From CAYUQT01 sp964596165 (GTDB taxonomy: Bacteria; Planctomycetota; Phycisphaerae; UBA1845; JAFGLZ01), in the NCBI GenBank assembly GCA_964596165.1, contig CAZQTW010000069.1, positions 1-31,503 of the forward strand: a DNA stretch of 31,503 nt. The letters run 5' to 3'. Position numbers and translations under genes: made by a program. Shown here piece after piece: positions 15,672 to 23,261 of this stretch. The notes beneath the pieces are model-generated. The model had not been told where the DNA came from. It saw only the letters and a program-made list of their open reading frames with translations, and did no database searches. The first letter of the stretch is position 1. Each line of letters opens with the position of its first letter.

Positions 15672-16058
15672 GTGGCCGATTTCCTCGAGCGAGGCAGCGC
15701 TTGGCTGGATGAGCAGAGACTCAAGCACCTCTCGCGCACGGTCACCTACCGGCGCGGCGAGGACTTCGTAGAGGTCAGGGCGGCTATCGGCAGGACGGTG
15801 TTCGAGGTGGATGATTCAGTCGGTGTTGCGGAGCGGACCGAGAGCCGGGACTTCCTCATCCCGGCCTCGGACCTGGTGCTGGGAGAACAGGCGACTCTGC
15901 CCAAGCGAGGCGACCACATCGAGGAGACGCAGGATGCCACGGTGTACGTCTACGAGGTCATGGCACCCGGACAAGAGCCGTGCTGGAAGTACAGCGACGC
16001 GTATCGCAGGACATTGAGGGTTCACACGAAGCAGGTCGGGACGGAGGAGGCAGCGTGA
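15672..16058 (+). CDS. head completion / head-tail joining protein (putative)
   Basis: The GTG start at 15672 follows the DUF2190 gene by 11 bases. The 128-residue protein begins with a helix (FLERGSAWLDEQRLKHLS), followed by a beta-rich body: VTYRRGEDFVEVRAAIGRTVFE, ESRDFLIPASDLVL, PKRGDHIEE. That profile and its position between capsid and tail genes match small head-tail connector proteins of the neck of siphoviruses. The stop overlaps the next GTG start. The family assignment is by architecture and gene order. Confidence 0.65.
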   Translation: MADFLERGSAWLDEQRLKHLSRTVTYRRGEDFVEVRAAIGRTVFEVDDSVGVAERTESRDFLIPASDLVLGEQATLPKRGDHIEETQDATVYVYEVMAPGQEPCWKYSDAYRRTLRVHTKQVGTEEAA

Positions 16059-16306
16059 ACGCGGATTGGATAGCGACGCCGGTGATCCAATACGGCTTCC
16101 TGGGATTCAGTGCCGTGCTGCTGGGACTGGTCATCTGGCTCATCCGGAAGCTGCTGGCCGTCTTGGAGGCAAACAACCGGATCATCGAGGCGCACCCCGA
16201 CGCGATCCGCGACCACCCGAACATGACTTCCGACCTGCTGAAGCTGAACCGGTCGCTGCATGACAAGGTGATTTCGCGGCCCTGCATCGCCATGAGGGAG
16301 AACTGA
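16055..16306 (+). CDS. single-pass small membrane protein, 83 aa
   Basis: I chose GTG 16055 because it overlaps the previous stop and has GGAGGAGG upstream; an in-frame ATG at 15980 lies inside the previous gene. Residues 9-34 form one clear transmembrane helix (IQYGFLGFSAVLLGLVIWLI within it), followed by a hydrophilic helical cytoplasmic or periplasmic tail. Holins with one membrane segment have this size, but its place among neck genes makes that uncertain. It could also be a membrane factor of the phage-host interface. It is coupled to both neighbours, with one base between its stop and the next start. Confidence 0.6.
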   Translation: MNADWIATPVIQYGFLGFSAVLLGLVIWLIRKLLAVLEANNRIIEAHPDAIRDHPNMTSDLLKLNRSLHDKVISRPCIAMREN

Positions 16307-16307
16307 C

Positions 16308-16730
16308 GTGTCGGTCATCGTGGACATCGCCGAGGCGGTCAAGACGGAACTCAACGGGCATGAGTTCAGCCAGGCGTTCACAGCCGAGCGGCTCTACAGG
16401 CCGGTGTTCGACCTGGCGGACATGAAGGACCTGCACGTGACGGTCGTGCCCAAGGGCGTGACGGCAGTGGCCGCCGGGCGAGACCGGGTGCAGCACGACG
16501 TGCAGGTCGACATCGCGGTGCAGAAGAAGGTGGCCAATGAGGCGGGGTCAGATGAGTTGATGGGGCTCGTCGAGGAGATCGCCGACTTCTTCCGTCTGCG
16601 TCGGCTGGCGCAGTATCCGCAGGCGGTATGGACCGGCATTGAGAACGATCCCGTCTTCGCCCCGGAGCATCTGGAGCAGATGAACCAGTTCACGAGTGTT
16701 CTGACCCTGACGTTCCGGGTCATTCGGTAG
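16308..16730 (+). CDS. putative neck / tail completion protein, 140 aa
   Basis: The GTG start at 16308 has GGGAG upstream and lies one base after the preceding stop. The N-terminal helix (SVIVDIAEAVKTELNG) is followed by a strand-rich core, LHVTVVPKGVTAVAAGRDRVQHDVQVDIAVQKK, a helix with ELMGLVEEIADFFR, and a final strand FTSVLTLTFRVIR. This order of one long helix, antiparallel strands and another helix is typical of tail terminator (lambda gpU-like) proteins. Those cap the tail tube and join it to the head. Gene order, directly before tail-tube genes, supports the inference. Confidence 0.65.
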   Translation: MSVIVDIAEAVKTELNGHEFSQAFTAERLYRPVFDLADMKDLHVTVVPKGVTAVAAGRDRVQHDVQVDIAVQKKVANEAGSDELMGLVEEIADFFRLRRLAQYPQAVWTGIENDPVFAPEHLEQMNQFTSVLTLTFRVIR

Positions 16731-16742
16731 GAGGCGGGCATC

Positions 16743-16937
16743 ATGTCTGACGCGAAACAGGCGCTTGAGAAGCTGACCGAGGCGGAAGCCCGGCTGGAAG
16801 CCCGCAAGACAGCCATCGATGAGCGTCTGGCGCAGCGGCAGAAGAATGCGGAGGAGGCGAAGAAGCGGTACGACGAGGTTATCAGCCGGCTGCAGGCGAA
16901 GCGGACGGCGTTGGAAACCCAGGGAGATGATCGATGA
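16743..16937 (+). CDS. small coiled-coil protein, 64 aa
   Basis: Almost the whole 64-residue product is one charged helix rich in A, E, K and R with heptad spacing (ALEKLTEAEARLEARKTAID and on), predicted to be a coiled coil. The start at 16743 has GGAGG upstream. The stop overlaps the next ATG as ATGA, so it is coupled to the first tail-tube gene. It may be a small assembly factor of the tail. No family was recognised. Confidence 0.62.
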   Translation: MSDAKQALEKLTEAEARLEARKTAIDERLAQRQKNAEEAKKRYDEVISRLQAKRTALETQGDDR

Positions 16938-17863
16938 GCGAGATCACGAAGGACCTGGGGTGCCTCTGCTGGCTGTGGGAACCTCTTGCTTACGTGGGCG
17001 GGCCCCACGGACTCTACCTGGAGCTAAGCTCTGTCGTGATTCAGTCTGACCGGATGCTCCTGAACATGACGCCGGAGACCGGCGACCCGTTCCAGGCGAC
17101 CATCCTGTTCTCGGAATACACGACCATCGGAGCGGTCGGGGGGCGAATCAACGAGCTGTCAGAAGGCTGCATCATCGAGGGGCCGGAGACACATTACATA
17201 TCCATGAACGTTGTCTTCGGTGGCGGCTGCCATTTTGAAGGCGAGTTCGGCGGGTGGAACTCCAGATTCCTGAAGGCAGGGACCTACCTCGACGAGAGCC
17301 AGAGCTGGCACGTTGACCTCCGGTTTACACTCCCGGACGAAGGGGACGTGGAGAAGAATGTCGCATACGGGATGGGTGGCACGGGGCAGAAGGGCACTTA
17401 CGTCTACTTCGTCTCATCCGGAACGCCTCTCCTTGGTTACGAATGCAAGCTCTACCGCAATGCGGGAAGCTACGCCGAGCCTGACTGGGCGGAGATCACG
17501 CCGGTCCGCGACGTCACGCTCAACCTGGAGAAGAGCGAGGTCGATGCGACCACCCGCGCCAACGGCGGCTGGAAGGCCAGCCTCGGGGCGCTCAAGGAAG
17601 GTTCGGTCGAGTTCGACATCGTGTGGGATCCGGCAGACGCCGGTTTCCAGGCACTGCTGGACAGTTACGTCAACGGGACTGCCGTCGAGGTCGCGGTCAT
17701 GGACGGGCCGATGCAGACGCCGGGGAAGCAGGGGCTGCGGGCGACGATGGAGGTGCTCAAGTTCACGAGGGTGGAAGGACTGGAGGAGGCGGTGGTGGCC
17801 AACGTGGTGGTGAAACCGACCTTGGCGGATCACGCCCCTGAGTGGCTGGTCGTTCCGGGGTGA
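16934..17863 (+). CDS. tail-tube-domain protein with extra N-terminal domain
   Basis: The 309-residue protein has two parts. Residues from about 167 on are roughly 60% identical by eye to the next gene product across its whole length. Shared blocks are DVTLNLEK, TTRAN-GWKAS, EFDI-WD, EVAVMDGP and LEEAV...KPT. That part looks like a major-tail-tube fold. Residues 1-160 form a different, beta-rich domain (GDPFQATILFSEYTTIGAVGG, FGGGCHFEGEFGG, WHVDLRFTLPDEG) that I do not recognise. It could project from the tail surface or be a specialised tube start. The pair probably arose by tandem duplication followed by domain gain or loss. Confidence 0.72.
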   Translation: MSEITKDLGCLCWLWEPLAYVGGPHGLYLELSSVVIQSDRMLLNMTPETGDPFQATILFSEYTTIGAVGGRINELSEGCIIEGPETHYISMNVVFGGGCHFEGEFGGWNSRFLKAGTYLDESQSWHVDLRFTLPDEGDVEKNVAYGMGGTGQKGTYVYFVSSGTPLLGYECKLYRNAGSYAEPDWAEITPVRDVTLNLEKSEVDATTRANGGWKASLGALKEGSVEFDIVWDPADAGFQALLDSYVNGTAVEVAVMDGPMQTPGKQGLRATMEVLKFTRVEGLEEAVVANVVVKPTLADHAPEWLVVPG

Positions 17864-17876
17864 CAGGAGAAACGAA

Positions 17877-18320
17877 ATGGGCAGCAAGCTGGGACTCGAC
17901 TGCAAGTTGTATCTGAACAACGGGACCTACGAGGCCCCGGACTGGTCGGAGGTCGCGCACGTCAAGGACGTGACGCTGAACCTCGAAAAGGGCGAAGCCG
18001 ACGTCACCACACGGGCGAACCAGGGCTGGAAGGCGAGCAAGGCGGCTCTGAAGGACGCGTCCATCGAGTTCGACATCATCTGGGACACGAGTGACGCGGC
18101 GTTCGTCGCCATCAAGGACGCCTTCATGAACAACACGACGCTCGAAGTCGCGGTCATGGACGGCCCCATCGGGACGGTTGGGTCCGAAGGGCTGAGGGCG
18201 ACGGTGGATGTGATGAAGTTCCCCAGAAACGAGCCGCTGGAAGAGGCGGTGACGGTGAGCGTGGCGCTCAAGCCGACATATGCGGCGCATCCGCCCGAGT
18301 GGATGAAGATTGCTGCCTGA
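17877..18320 (+). CDS. major tail tube protein
   Basis: The 147-residue protein starts at ATG 17877 with AGGAG eight bases upstream. It consists only of the domain that forms the C-terminal half of the previous gene product, which suggests it is the main tube subunit. The fold is beta-rich with one helix (GWKASKAALKDASIEFDI). It lies directly before the tail chaperone genes, the standard place for the major tail protein of siphoviruses. It polymerises as rings around the tape measure to form the tube. Confidence 0.75.
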   Translation: MGSKLGLDCKLYLNNGTYEAPDWSEVAHVKDVTLNLEKGEADVTTRANQGWKASKAALKDASIEFDIIWDTSDAAFVAIKDAFMNNTTLEVAVMDGPIGTVGSEGLRATVDVMKFPRNEPLEEAVTVSVALKPTYAAHPPEWMKIAA

Positions 18321-18337
18321 GACCGGAAGGAGGATGC

Positions 18338-18823
18338 ATGAAGACGTTCAAGGACAGCCAAGGACGTGAGTGGAACCTCGCCATCAATGTGGACGCCGTG
18401 AAGCGCGTTCGGTCACTTCTCGACGTGGACCTCCTCGAAGTGACCGACGGGAAGCTGCTGGAACGAATCGCCTCCGACGAGGTTCTCATGGTGGACCTGG
18501 TCTACGTTCTGGTGAAGCCGGAGGCGGATGCCAAGGGCGTGACCGACGAGGAGTTCGGCCGGGCGATGGCTGGGGACGCCATCGACGCGGCATACACCGC
18601 GTTCATGGAGGAACTCACCTCTTTTTTCCGGAACCCGCAGCGCAGGGCGCTGCTGAAGAAGGCCTTGGCCAAGCTGAACGACCTCGAAGCGAGAGTTCTG
18701 GACCGAGCGGAGAAGAGAATCGACAGCGGCGAACTGGACGAGGTGGTCGAGGAGGTGCTCTCGACACATGGGCCTTCGTCTGGGAACTTGCCGGCGTCGT
18801 CGGAGTCAACCCCGGAAGCCTGA
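18338..18823 (+). CDS. tail assembly chaperone, gpG-like
   Basis: The 161-residue protein starts at ATG 18338 (MKTFKDSQGREW) with GGAGGA upstream; an earlier in-frame ATG at 18299 overlaps the tube gene and has no site. Blocks INVDAVKRVRSLLDVDLLE, DLVYVLVKPEAD and GVTDEEFGRAMAGDAID are followed by charged helices and a Ser/Pro-rich tail. The position between tube and tape measure genes and the overlap with a second frame fit the lambda G role, binding the tape measure before tube assembly. The T|TTT|TTC heptamer at 18622-18628 is in the right phase for -1 slippage into the overlapping frame. Confidence 0.78.
   Translation: MKTFKDSQGREWNLAINVDAVKRVRSLLDVDLLEVTDGKLLERIASDEVLMVDLVYVLVKPEADAKGVTDEEFGRAMAGDAIDAAYTAFMEELTSFFRNPQRRALLKKALAKLNDLEARVLDRAEKRIDSGELDEVVEEVLSTHGPSSGNLPASSESTPEA
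18622..18628 (+). promoter_or_regulatory. candidate -1 ribosomal frameshift heptamer
   Basis: The sequence TTTTTTC is read as T-TTT-TTC in the gpG-like frame, the canonical X-XXY-YYZ pattern. After slippage the ribosome enters the frame that carries the gpT-like part and remains open to 19057. The site lies about 195 bases before the gpG stop, farther than in lambda, so a slip point nearer the stop remains possible. I saw no other good heptamer there. Confidence 0.4.
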
Positions 18824-19059
18824 CACTTCGCGAGCTCGTGCACATGGCCGAGGGGCGCGTCCGGGAATCGTGGAACCACACATCCTCCATCCTCGCGCTC
18901 ATTGCCACGGTCAACCGGGACAGGAAGAAACGGAGCAGGCCCTTCGACCCGAGGGAGTTCCATCCCATGGGGAAGAAGGGTTCGAGCAGGGAAGGAATCG
19001 CGGTGACGTCGGGTGACATCGGAATTCTGAAGCAGGTCTTTGTGAAAGGAGAGAAGTGA
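18769..19059 (+). CDS. tail assembly chaperone, gpT-like frame (expressed by frameshift)
   Basis: Recognisable protein begins inside the gpG-like gene in its -1 frame with WAFVWELAGVVGVNPGSLTL, then RELVHMAEGRVRESWNHTSS and a basic C-terminus. The pattern W-x-L-AG...TLREL-x-x-MA-GR is one I know from short tail chaperones. No ATG, GTG or TTG precedes the conserved part in this frame within the overlap, so -1 frameshifting from the gpG-like gene is the likely route. The internal GTG 18838 and ATG 18844 have no good ribosome-binding site and would lose the first conserved block. The start given is only where similarity begins. The stop overlaps the next ATG. Confidence 0.7.
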   Translation, partial: WAFVWELAGVVGVNPGSLTLRELVHMAEGRVRESWNHTSSILALIATVNRDRKKRSRPFDPREFHPMGKKGSSREGIAVTSGDIGILKQVFVKGEK

Positions 19060-19886
19060 TGCGAACGTTGTGCACGGCAGGTCTCGTGTTGTGGATGATC
19101 CTGACGCTGGGTTGCGCAGGATGTAACCCGGTCATGAAAGAACTCGGCGAGAAGCCCGACACGGGGCCGCTCCTGGAATCGGCAGGGGAGACACAGGATC
19201 TCGCCGGGAAAGCGTCGGAGTCGGCCGAGACAACCGCGGAGAAGACGGAACTCTCGGCTGGGCAGGCCAAGGATCTTGCGGCAAAGGTTCCGGCCGCACT
19301 GAAACCGGAGGCGCAGGCCCACGCCCGGACTGCCCAGGAAGCGGCCGAATCCGCAAGGAAGACTGGTGAAGCCGTAGGCAAGGTGGAACAGGCCGCCAAT
19401 GCCGCGTTGACCATTGCGATCAGGGTTGACCGGGACGTATCGGTTCGCGAGGAGAAGGTCGAGAACCTCGCCAAGGAGACACGAACTTTGCGCAAAAGTG
19501 CGCAGACGGGTCTGCTGGCGACGCTGCTCGCCCATGTCGCGCTGCTGGCGGGGCTGGGTTGCTTCGGCGGCGGCGCGTACGCCCTCTACGTGACGAAGAG
19601 CAAGCTGCTCGCGACGATGGCGTCCGTGGCGGGCGTCGTCTTCATCGGCGGCTACTTCGTCACGATGCACCAGGACGTCGTGCAGACGGGATTCATGGCG
19701 CTCATGGTGCTGCTCATCATCGCCCTCGTGGTGAAGCTCGTCTTCTTCAGGCAGTCGGTCATCGGTATCGCGACGGCAGTGAAGGCCGATGCGAACGCGG
19801 AGCAGATTGCCGCCGCGGCTGATTCCCAGACGCGGGACGGCCTCGGTTCGGGGCGCGGCAAGCTGAAGCTCCTCGTGGGGGGCTGA
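19059..19886 (+). CDS. membrane protein with signal/lipobox-like N-terminus, coiled coil and three TM segments
   Basis: The 275-residue product starts at ATG 19059, which overlaps the previous stop, with AAAGGAG upstream. Residues 4-18 are hydrophobic and end in LGCAGC, a loose lipobox with possible lipidation at C19. Residues 25-145 are an Ala/Glu-rich, coiled-coil-like stalk. Three hydrophobic segments follow at about 151-178, 183-203 and 210-230, then a short hydrophilic tail. Nothing of this kind belongs to the standard tail module, so it may be a cargo gene acting at the envelope (lysis, DNA entry or superinfection exclusion), or a virion protein that inserts into the host membrane. The function is not known. 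Confidence 0.68.
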   Translation: MRTLCTAGLVLWMILTLGCAGCNPVMKELGEKPDTGPLLESAGETQDLAGKASESAETTAEKTELSAGQAKDLAAKVPAALKPEAQAHARTAQEAAESARKTGEAVGKVEQAANAALTIAIRVDRDVSVREEKVENLAKETRTLRKSAQTGLLATLLAHVALLAGLGCFGGGAYALYVTKSKLLATMASVAGVVFIGGYFVTMHQDVVQTGFMALMVLLIIALVVKLVFFRQSVIGIATAVKADANAEQIAAAADSQTRDGLGSGRGKLKLLVGG

Positions 19887-19887
19887 G

Positions 19888-20499
19888 ATGTCCTCTCCCT
19901 TCACCATCTCCATGAAGATGACGCACCTCTTCTTCGACCGGGCCAAGGTGAAGCGTTCGATGGACCGCTCCACGCACCAGGCGATGCGTCAGGCGGCGGG
20001 AAGCATCCGGAAGATCGCCCAGCAGTCGATGAGGTACGTCTCGCCGAAGAGCCAAGTCACCTCGCGCCCGGGCGAATCTCCCCGGGCGCGGCGGCCTCAT
20101 CCGTGGGTGAGGAAGTTCCTCTGGTTCTACTACGACCCGGGCCGGAAGACTGCCGTTATCGGACCGGTCCGCCTGGGACGCGCGACGGGTGCCCCTCACA
20201 ACCTGGAGTTCGGCGGACGTGTCCGCGGCAGGAATCCTCGCCGGCACAAGCGGAAGATGGGCAGATACGGCGAGGTCCGCATCGTGCGCCTCACGAAGAG
20301 CCCTGTCGCGGGCAGGGACGTCATCTACAGCAAGCTCACGAGCCCCACGATGGTCGCCCGCGCCAACGAACTCAACAAGCAACTCTACGGTCCGGACAGG
20401 TTGAGCGGCCGCTTGGCTGCACGTCCCTTCATGGGACCGGCGCTCAGGAAGGAAACTCCCAAACTGCCCCGGCGTTGGGCAAACTCGGTCCGGGGGTAG
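19888..20499 (+). CDS. HK97 gp10-like / minor tail protein
   Basis: The 203-residue, very basic protein has an N-terminal helix of the type KVKRSMDRSTHQAMRQAAGS followed by SIRKIAQQSMRY. Next come an arginine/proline-rich loop, VIGPVRLGR with HNLEFGGRVRG, and a C-terminal RPFMGPALRKETPKLPRRW. The helix, then x-x-x-(L/Y)-EFGG, then RPFM-x-PAL order is that of HK97-gp10-like and phage morphogenesis proteins, which sit at the neck or tail. In many phages this gene precedes the chaperones; here it follows them. The ATG at 19888 has a GGGGGG site. Confidence 0.72.
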   Translation: MSSPFTISMKMTHLFFDRAKVKRSMDRSTHQAMRQAAGSIRKIAQQSMRYVSPKSQVTSRPGESPRARRPHPWVRKFLWFYYDPGRKTAVIGPVRLGRATGAPHNLEFGGRVRGRNPRRHKRKMGRYGEVRIVRLTKSPVAGRDVIYSKLTSPTMVARANELNKQLYGPDRLSGRLAARPFMGPALRKETPKLPRRWANSVRG

Positions 20500-20508
20500 G
20501 AGAAGCTC

Positions 20509-22446
20509 ATGGCGGGTGCGGAGATACGAGCGGGCCGGGCCTACGTGGAACTCATGGTCCACGACCGTCTGGCCAAGGGCTTGAGAAGGGCGGCTGCACG
20601 TCTCAAGGCCTTCGGTGCGACGGTCCAGCACGCCGGCATCGCGATGATGACAATGGGTTCGGCGTTGACGGCTCCGCTGCTACTGGCCGCCAAGACCTTT
20701 GCCTCCATGGGTGACCAGGTTGCCAAGATGAGCCAGCGCACCGGCTTCAGCACGGAGTCCTTGTCGGCACTGGGGTTCGCTGCCGAGCAGTCCGGCACGA
20801 ACATCGAGTCCCTGGAGAAGGCGACCCGCCGCATGGCCTACGCCATCAATCAGGCGGGCTTCGGACTCAAGAGCTACCTCGATATCTTCGGGCAGCTGGG
20901 CCTCACCTACGACGACCTCAAGGGGAAAGCGCCCGAGGAGCAGTTTCTCCTCATCATGCAGCAGCTGGAGAAGGTCAAGGATGCCTCCACCCGGGCGGCG
21001 ATTGCCATGCAGCTCTTCGGGCGGGCGGGGACATCACTGCTTCCGATGATCTCCAAGGGTGCGGGCGGACTGGAGGGGCTGCGTCAGCAGGCGCGCGATC
21101 TTGGACTTGTCATATCCCAGGAAGACGCTGCCAAGGCAGCGGAGTTCACCGACACCATGAACATCCTCTGGCGGGTCATCAAGCAGGGAGCCTTCACTAT
21201 CGGTGCGTCGCTGGCGCCGATGCTGATGGACGCCGCCCGGTGGATCACGAAACACGTCAAGCTGGCGACGGACTGGATCGGCCGCAACCGAGGTCTCGTC
21301 GTGTCCATCCTTAAACTGACGGCGGGACTGATCGCGGCTGGCGCGGGAATCACGGTGTTCGGACTCCTCCTCGGGAAGCTCGGGGCCATCCTCGGTATCC
21401 TGGCCAGTGCTGTAGGTCTCGTGGGGACCGTCCTGGGAGCGATGCTCACTCCCATGGGCCTCGTGATGACGGCCGCGGTGGCGTTGGGAGGCTATCTCCT
21501 GTGGACCTCCGGTGCGGGCGGGAAGGCCCTGAGTTGGCTGGGGGAGAAGTTCAATGCCCTGAAGCAGGATGCACTCAAGGCGTGGAAGGGGATCGGTGAC
21601 GCGCTCGCCGCCGGGGACATCGCTCTTGCCGCGAAGATCCTCTGGCTGACGCTCAAGATGGAATGGCTGCGGGGCACTGAAAAGCTAAAGGAACTCTGGG
21701 TCAAGGTGAAGGAGTTCGCCTGGGAGACGTGGTATGGCATTCAGGCCGTCTGGGAAGAGGTGGTTGATGCCATCGTTCGCGCCCTCATCAACGGCGTCGC
21801 TTGGATGAAGGAAGCGTGGGTGGGGTTGGCCGCCTCGATGCGTTCCGTGTGGGAGACGACCACCGACTGGCTGGCCAAGCGCTTCCTCGAGGTGCAGGGG
21901 CTCTTTGACAAGGACCTGGATGTCAAGCTGGCCAAGGAGATGGTGGACGTCCAGGCCGCCGAGAACGCGAGGAAGCGTCAGGCGGAGACTGCCGCGCGCC
22001 TCGCCGCCATTGACCAGGAGAAGAAGGACCGCCTGGCAGCCGCCGAGGAGATGCACCAGGATGCGATGTCGAAGATCGGTGACGAACTTGCCGCGGTGAA
22101 GGGCAAGTACGACAACGAACTCAAAGCCGCACAGGACGCGGTGGATGCGGCAAAGAAAGAGTGGAAGGACGCGCTCCAACAAGCGGCGGATGAACGCTCT
22201 GCGGTTGAGGGTGCGCAGGTGGGGCCGCCGGAGCCTCTGAAAGTGCCGCACTTCGACCTCGGGCCCATCATGTCCCAGATGAAGCGGGCAATGTCTGTGC
22301 GGGGGACGTTCAACATCGCCGCTATCCAGGGGCTCATGGGCGGCGACGCCATGGATCGCACGGCGGATGCCACCGAGGAGACCGCCGAGAACACCCGCAA
22401 GATGCGCGACCAGCTTGACGGCATGGAAGGACTGGCGTTCGAATGA
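20509..22446 (+). CDS. tail tape measure protein, TP901 type
   Basis: A 645-residue protein with the tape-measure profile. The N-terminal helical region contains VAKMSQRTGFSTESLSALGF, LEKATRRMAYAI and AIAMQLFGRAGTSLLPMI, all typical of the TP901 core. A hydrophobic region at about 265-330 is rich in Gly, Ala, Leu and Val and contains several membrane-spanning segments. A long helical, coiled-coil C-terminus runs from 470 to 560 (Glu/Lys/Ala-rich). The protein sets tail length, is packed inside the tube and may help DNA cross the membrane. The length suggests a short to medium siphovirus tail. The stop overlaps the next ATG. Confidence 0.9.
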   Translation: MAGAEIRAGRAYVELMVHDRLAKGLRRAAARLKAFGATVQHAGIAMMTMGSALTAPLLLAAKTFASMGDQVAKMSQRTGFSTESLSALGFAAEQSGTNIESLEKATRRMAYAINQAGFGLKSYLDIFGQLGLTYDDLKGKAPEEQFLLIMQQLEKVKDASTRAAIAMQLFGRAGTSLLPMISKGAGGLEGLRQQARDLGLVISQEDAAKAAEFTDTMNILWRVIKQGAFTIGASLAPMLMDAARWITKHVKLATDWIGRNRGLVVSILKLTAGLIAAGAGITVFGLLLGKLGAILGILASAVGLVGTVLGAMLTPMGLVMTAAVALGGYLLWTSGAGGKALSWLGEKFNALKQDALKAWKGIGDALAAGDIALAAKILWLTLKMEWLRGTEKLKELWVKVKEFAWETWYGIQAVWEEVVDAIVRALINGVAWMKEAWVGLAASMRSVWETTTDWLAKRFLEVQGLFDKDLDVKLAKEMVDVQAAENARKRQAETAARLAAIDQEKKDRLAAAEEMHQDAMSKIGDELAAVKGKYDNELKAAQDAVDAAKKEWKDALQQAADERSAVEGAQVGPPEPLKVPHFDLGPIMSQMKRAMSVRGTFNIAAIQGLMGGDAMDRTADATEETAENTRKMRDQLDGMEGLAFE

Positions 22447-23261
22447 CGGTAACCATCAGGGAACTCGGTTCCAGCGGCAACACGACAGTCGGCGAGGCCA
22501 GCGAGAAGAAATATCTCATCGTCGGCACGGGCGATGAGATGGAGGCCTTGACTCAACTCGAGACAGAGGCCCCGCTGACGCTCAATGGCCTCTCCCGTAA
22601 GCCGTGTTCCGTCGAACGCCCGGGCGAAGGAGGTGAAATCTGGGTCGGCACCGCTCCCTACAGCCCGTCGGGCTCCATTAAGAAGGAGCCCCTGGCGGTC
22701 GGGGAGTCGTCCTTCAGCTTCGACACCGGGGGCGGCACGCAGAAGATCACCCAGAGCAAGAACACCACCGCGTTCGCTAAGTCGGGCGAGACTGCTCCGG
22801 ACTTCCAGGGGGCCATCGGCTACAACGGCAAGGACATCGAGGGCGTCGACATTACCGTCCCGGTCTTCAACTGGACCGAGACGCACTGCCTGCCGGCGAA
22901 CCAGGTGACCTTGGCCTACGTCAAGAAGCTGCGGGACCTCACCGGCAAGACGAACAGCGCGGCATTCCGGGGGTTTGCCAAGGGAGAGGTGCTTTTCCTC
23001 GGGGCCTCAGGAACCCGACGTGGCGACGAGGCCTGGGAGATAACGTTCAAGTTCGCCGCATCCGAGAACGCCGAGAACATCGTCATCGGAGACATCACCG
23101 TGACCGCCAAGCTCGGATGGGATTATCTGTGGGTGCTCTATGAGCCTCAGGAGGACTCCACGGCAAAGGCCATCGTGAAACGCCCCAAGGCCGCCTATGT
23201 CGAGCGTGTCTACGATGAAGGCAACTACGCCGACCTCAACATCCCGGAGCCGCTCTCATGA
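22443..23261 (+). CDS. distal tail / tail tip protein (putative), 272 aa
   Basis: The ATG at 22443 overlaps the tape measure stop (ATGA). The soluble, beta-rich protein has strands such as SEKKYLIVGTGDEMEALTQL, SSFSFDTGGGTQKIT, GVDITVPVFNWTETH, EITFKFAASENAENIVIGDI and GWDYLWVLYEP. No signal or membrane segment is seen. Genes directly after the tape measure encode the tail tip (distal tail) and baseplate hub, so I infer a tip role; the sequence has no motif I can name. Confidence 0.62.
   Translation: MTVTIRELGSSGNTTVGEASEKKYLIVGTGDEMEALTQLETEAPLTLNGLSRKPCSVERPGEGGEIWVGTAPYSPSGSIKKEPLAVGESSFSFDTGGGTQKITQSKNTTAFAKSGETAPDFQGAIGYNGKDIEGVDITVPVFNWTETHCLPANQVTLAYVKKLRDLTGKTNSAAFRGFAKGEVLFLGASGTRRGDEAWEITFKFAASENAENIVIGDITVTAKLGWDYLWVLYEPQEDSTAKAIVKRPKAAYVERVYDEGNYADLNIPEPLS

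Noticed and set aside
18370..18768. 5' part of the -1 frame inside the gpG-like gene as an independent gene start
   Set aside because: The translation is Gly/Arg/Glu-rich shadow sequence without a ribosome-binding site; only the part from about 18769 resembles protein.
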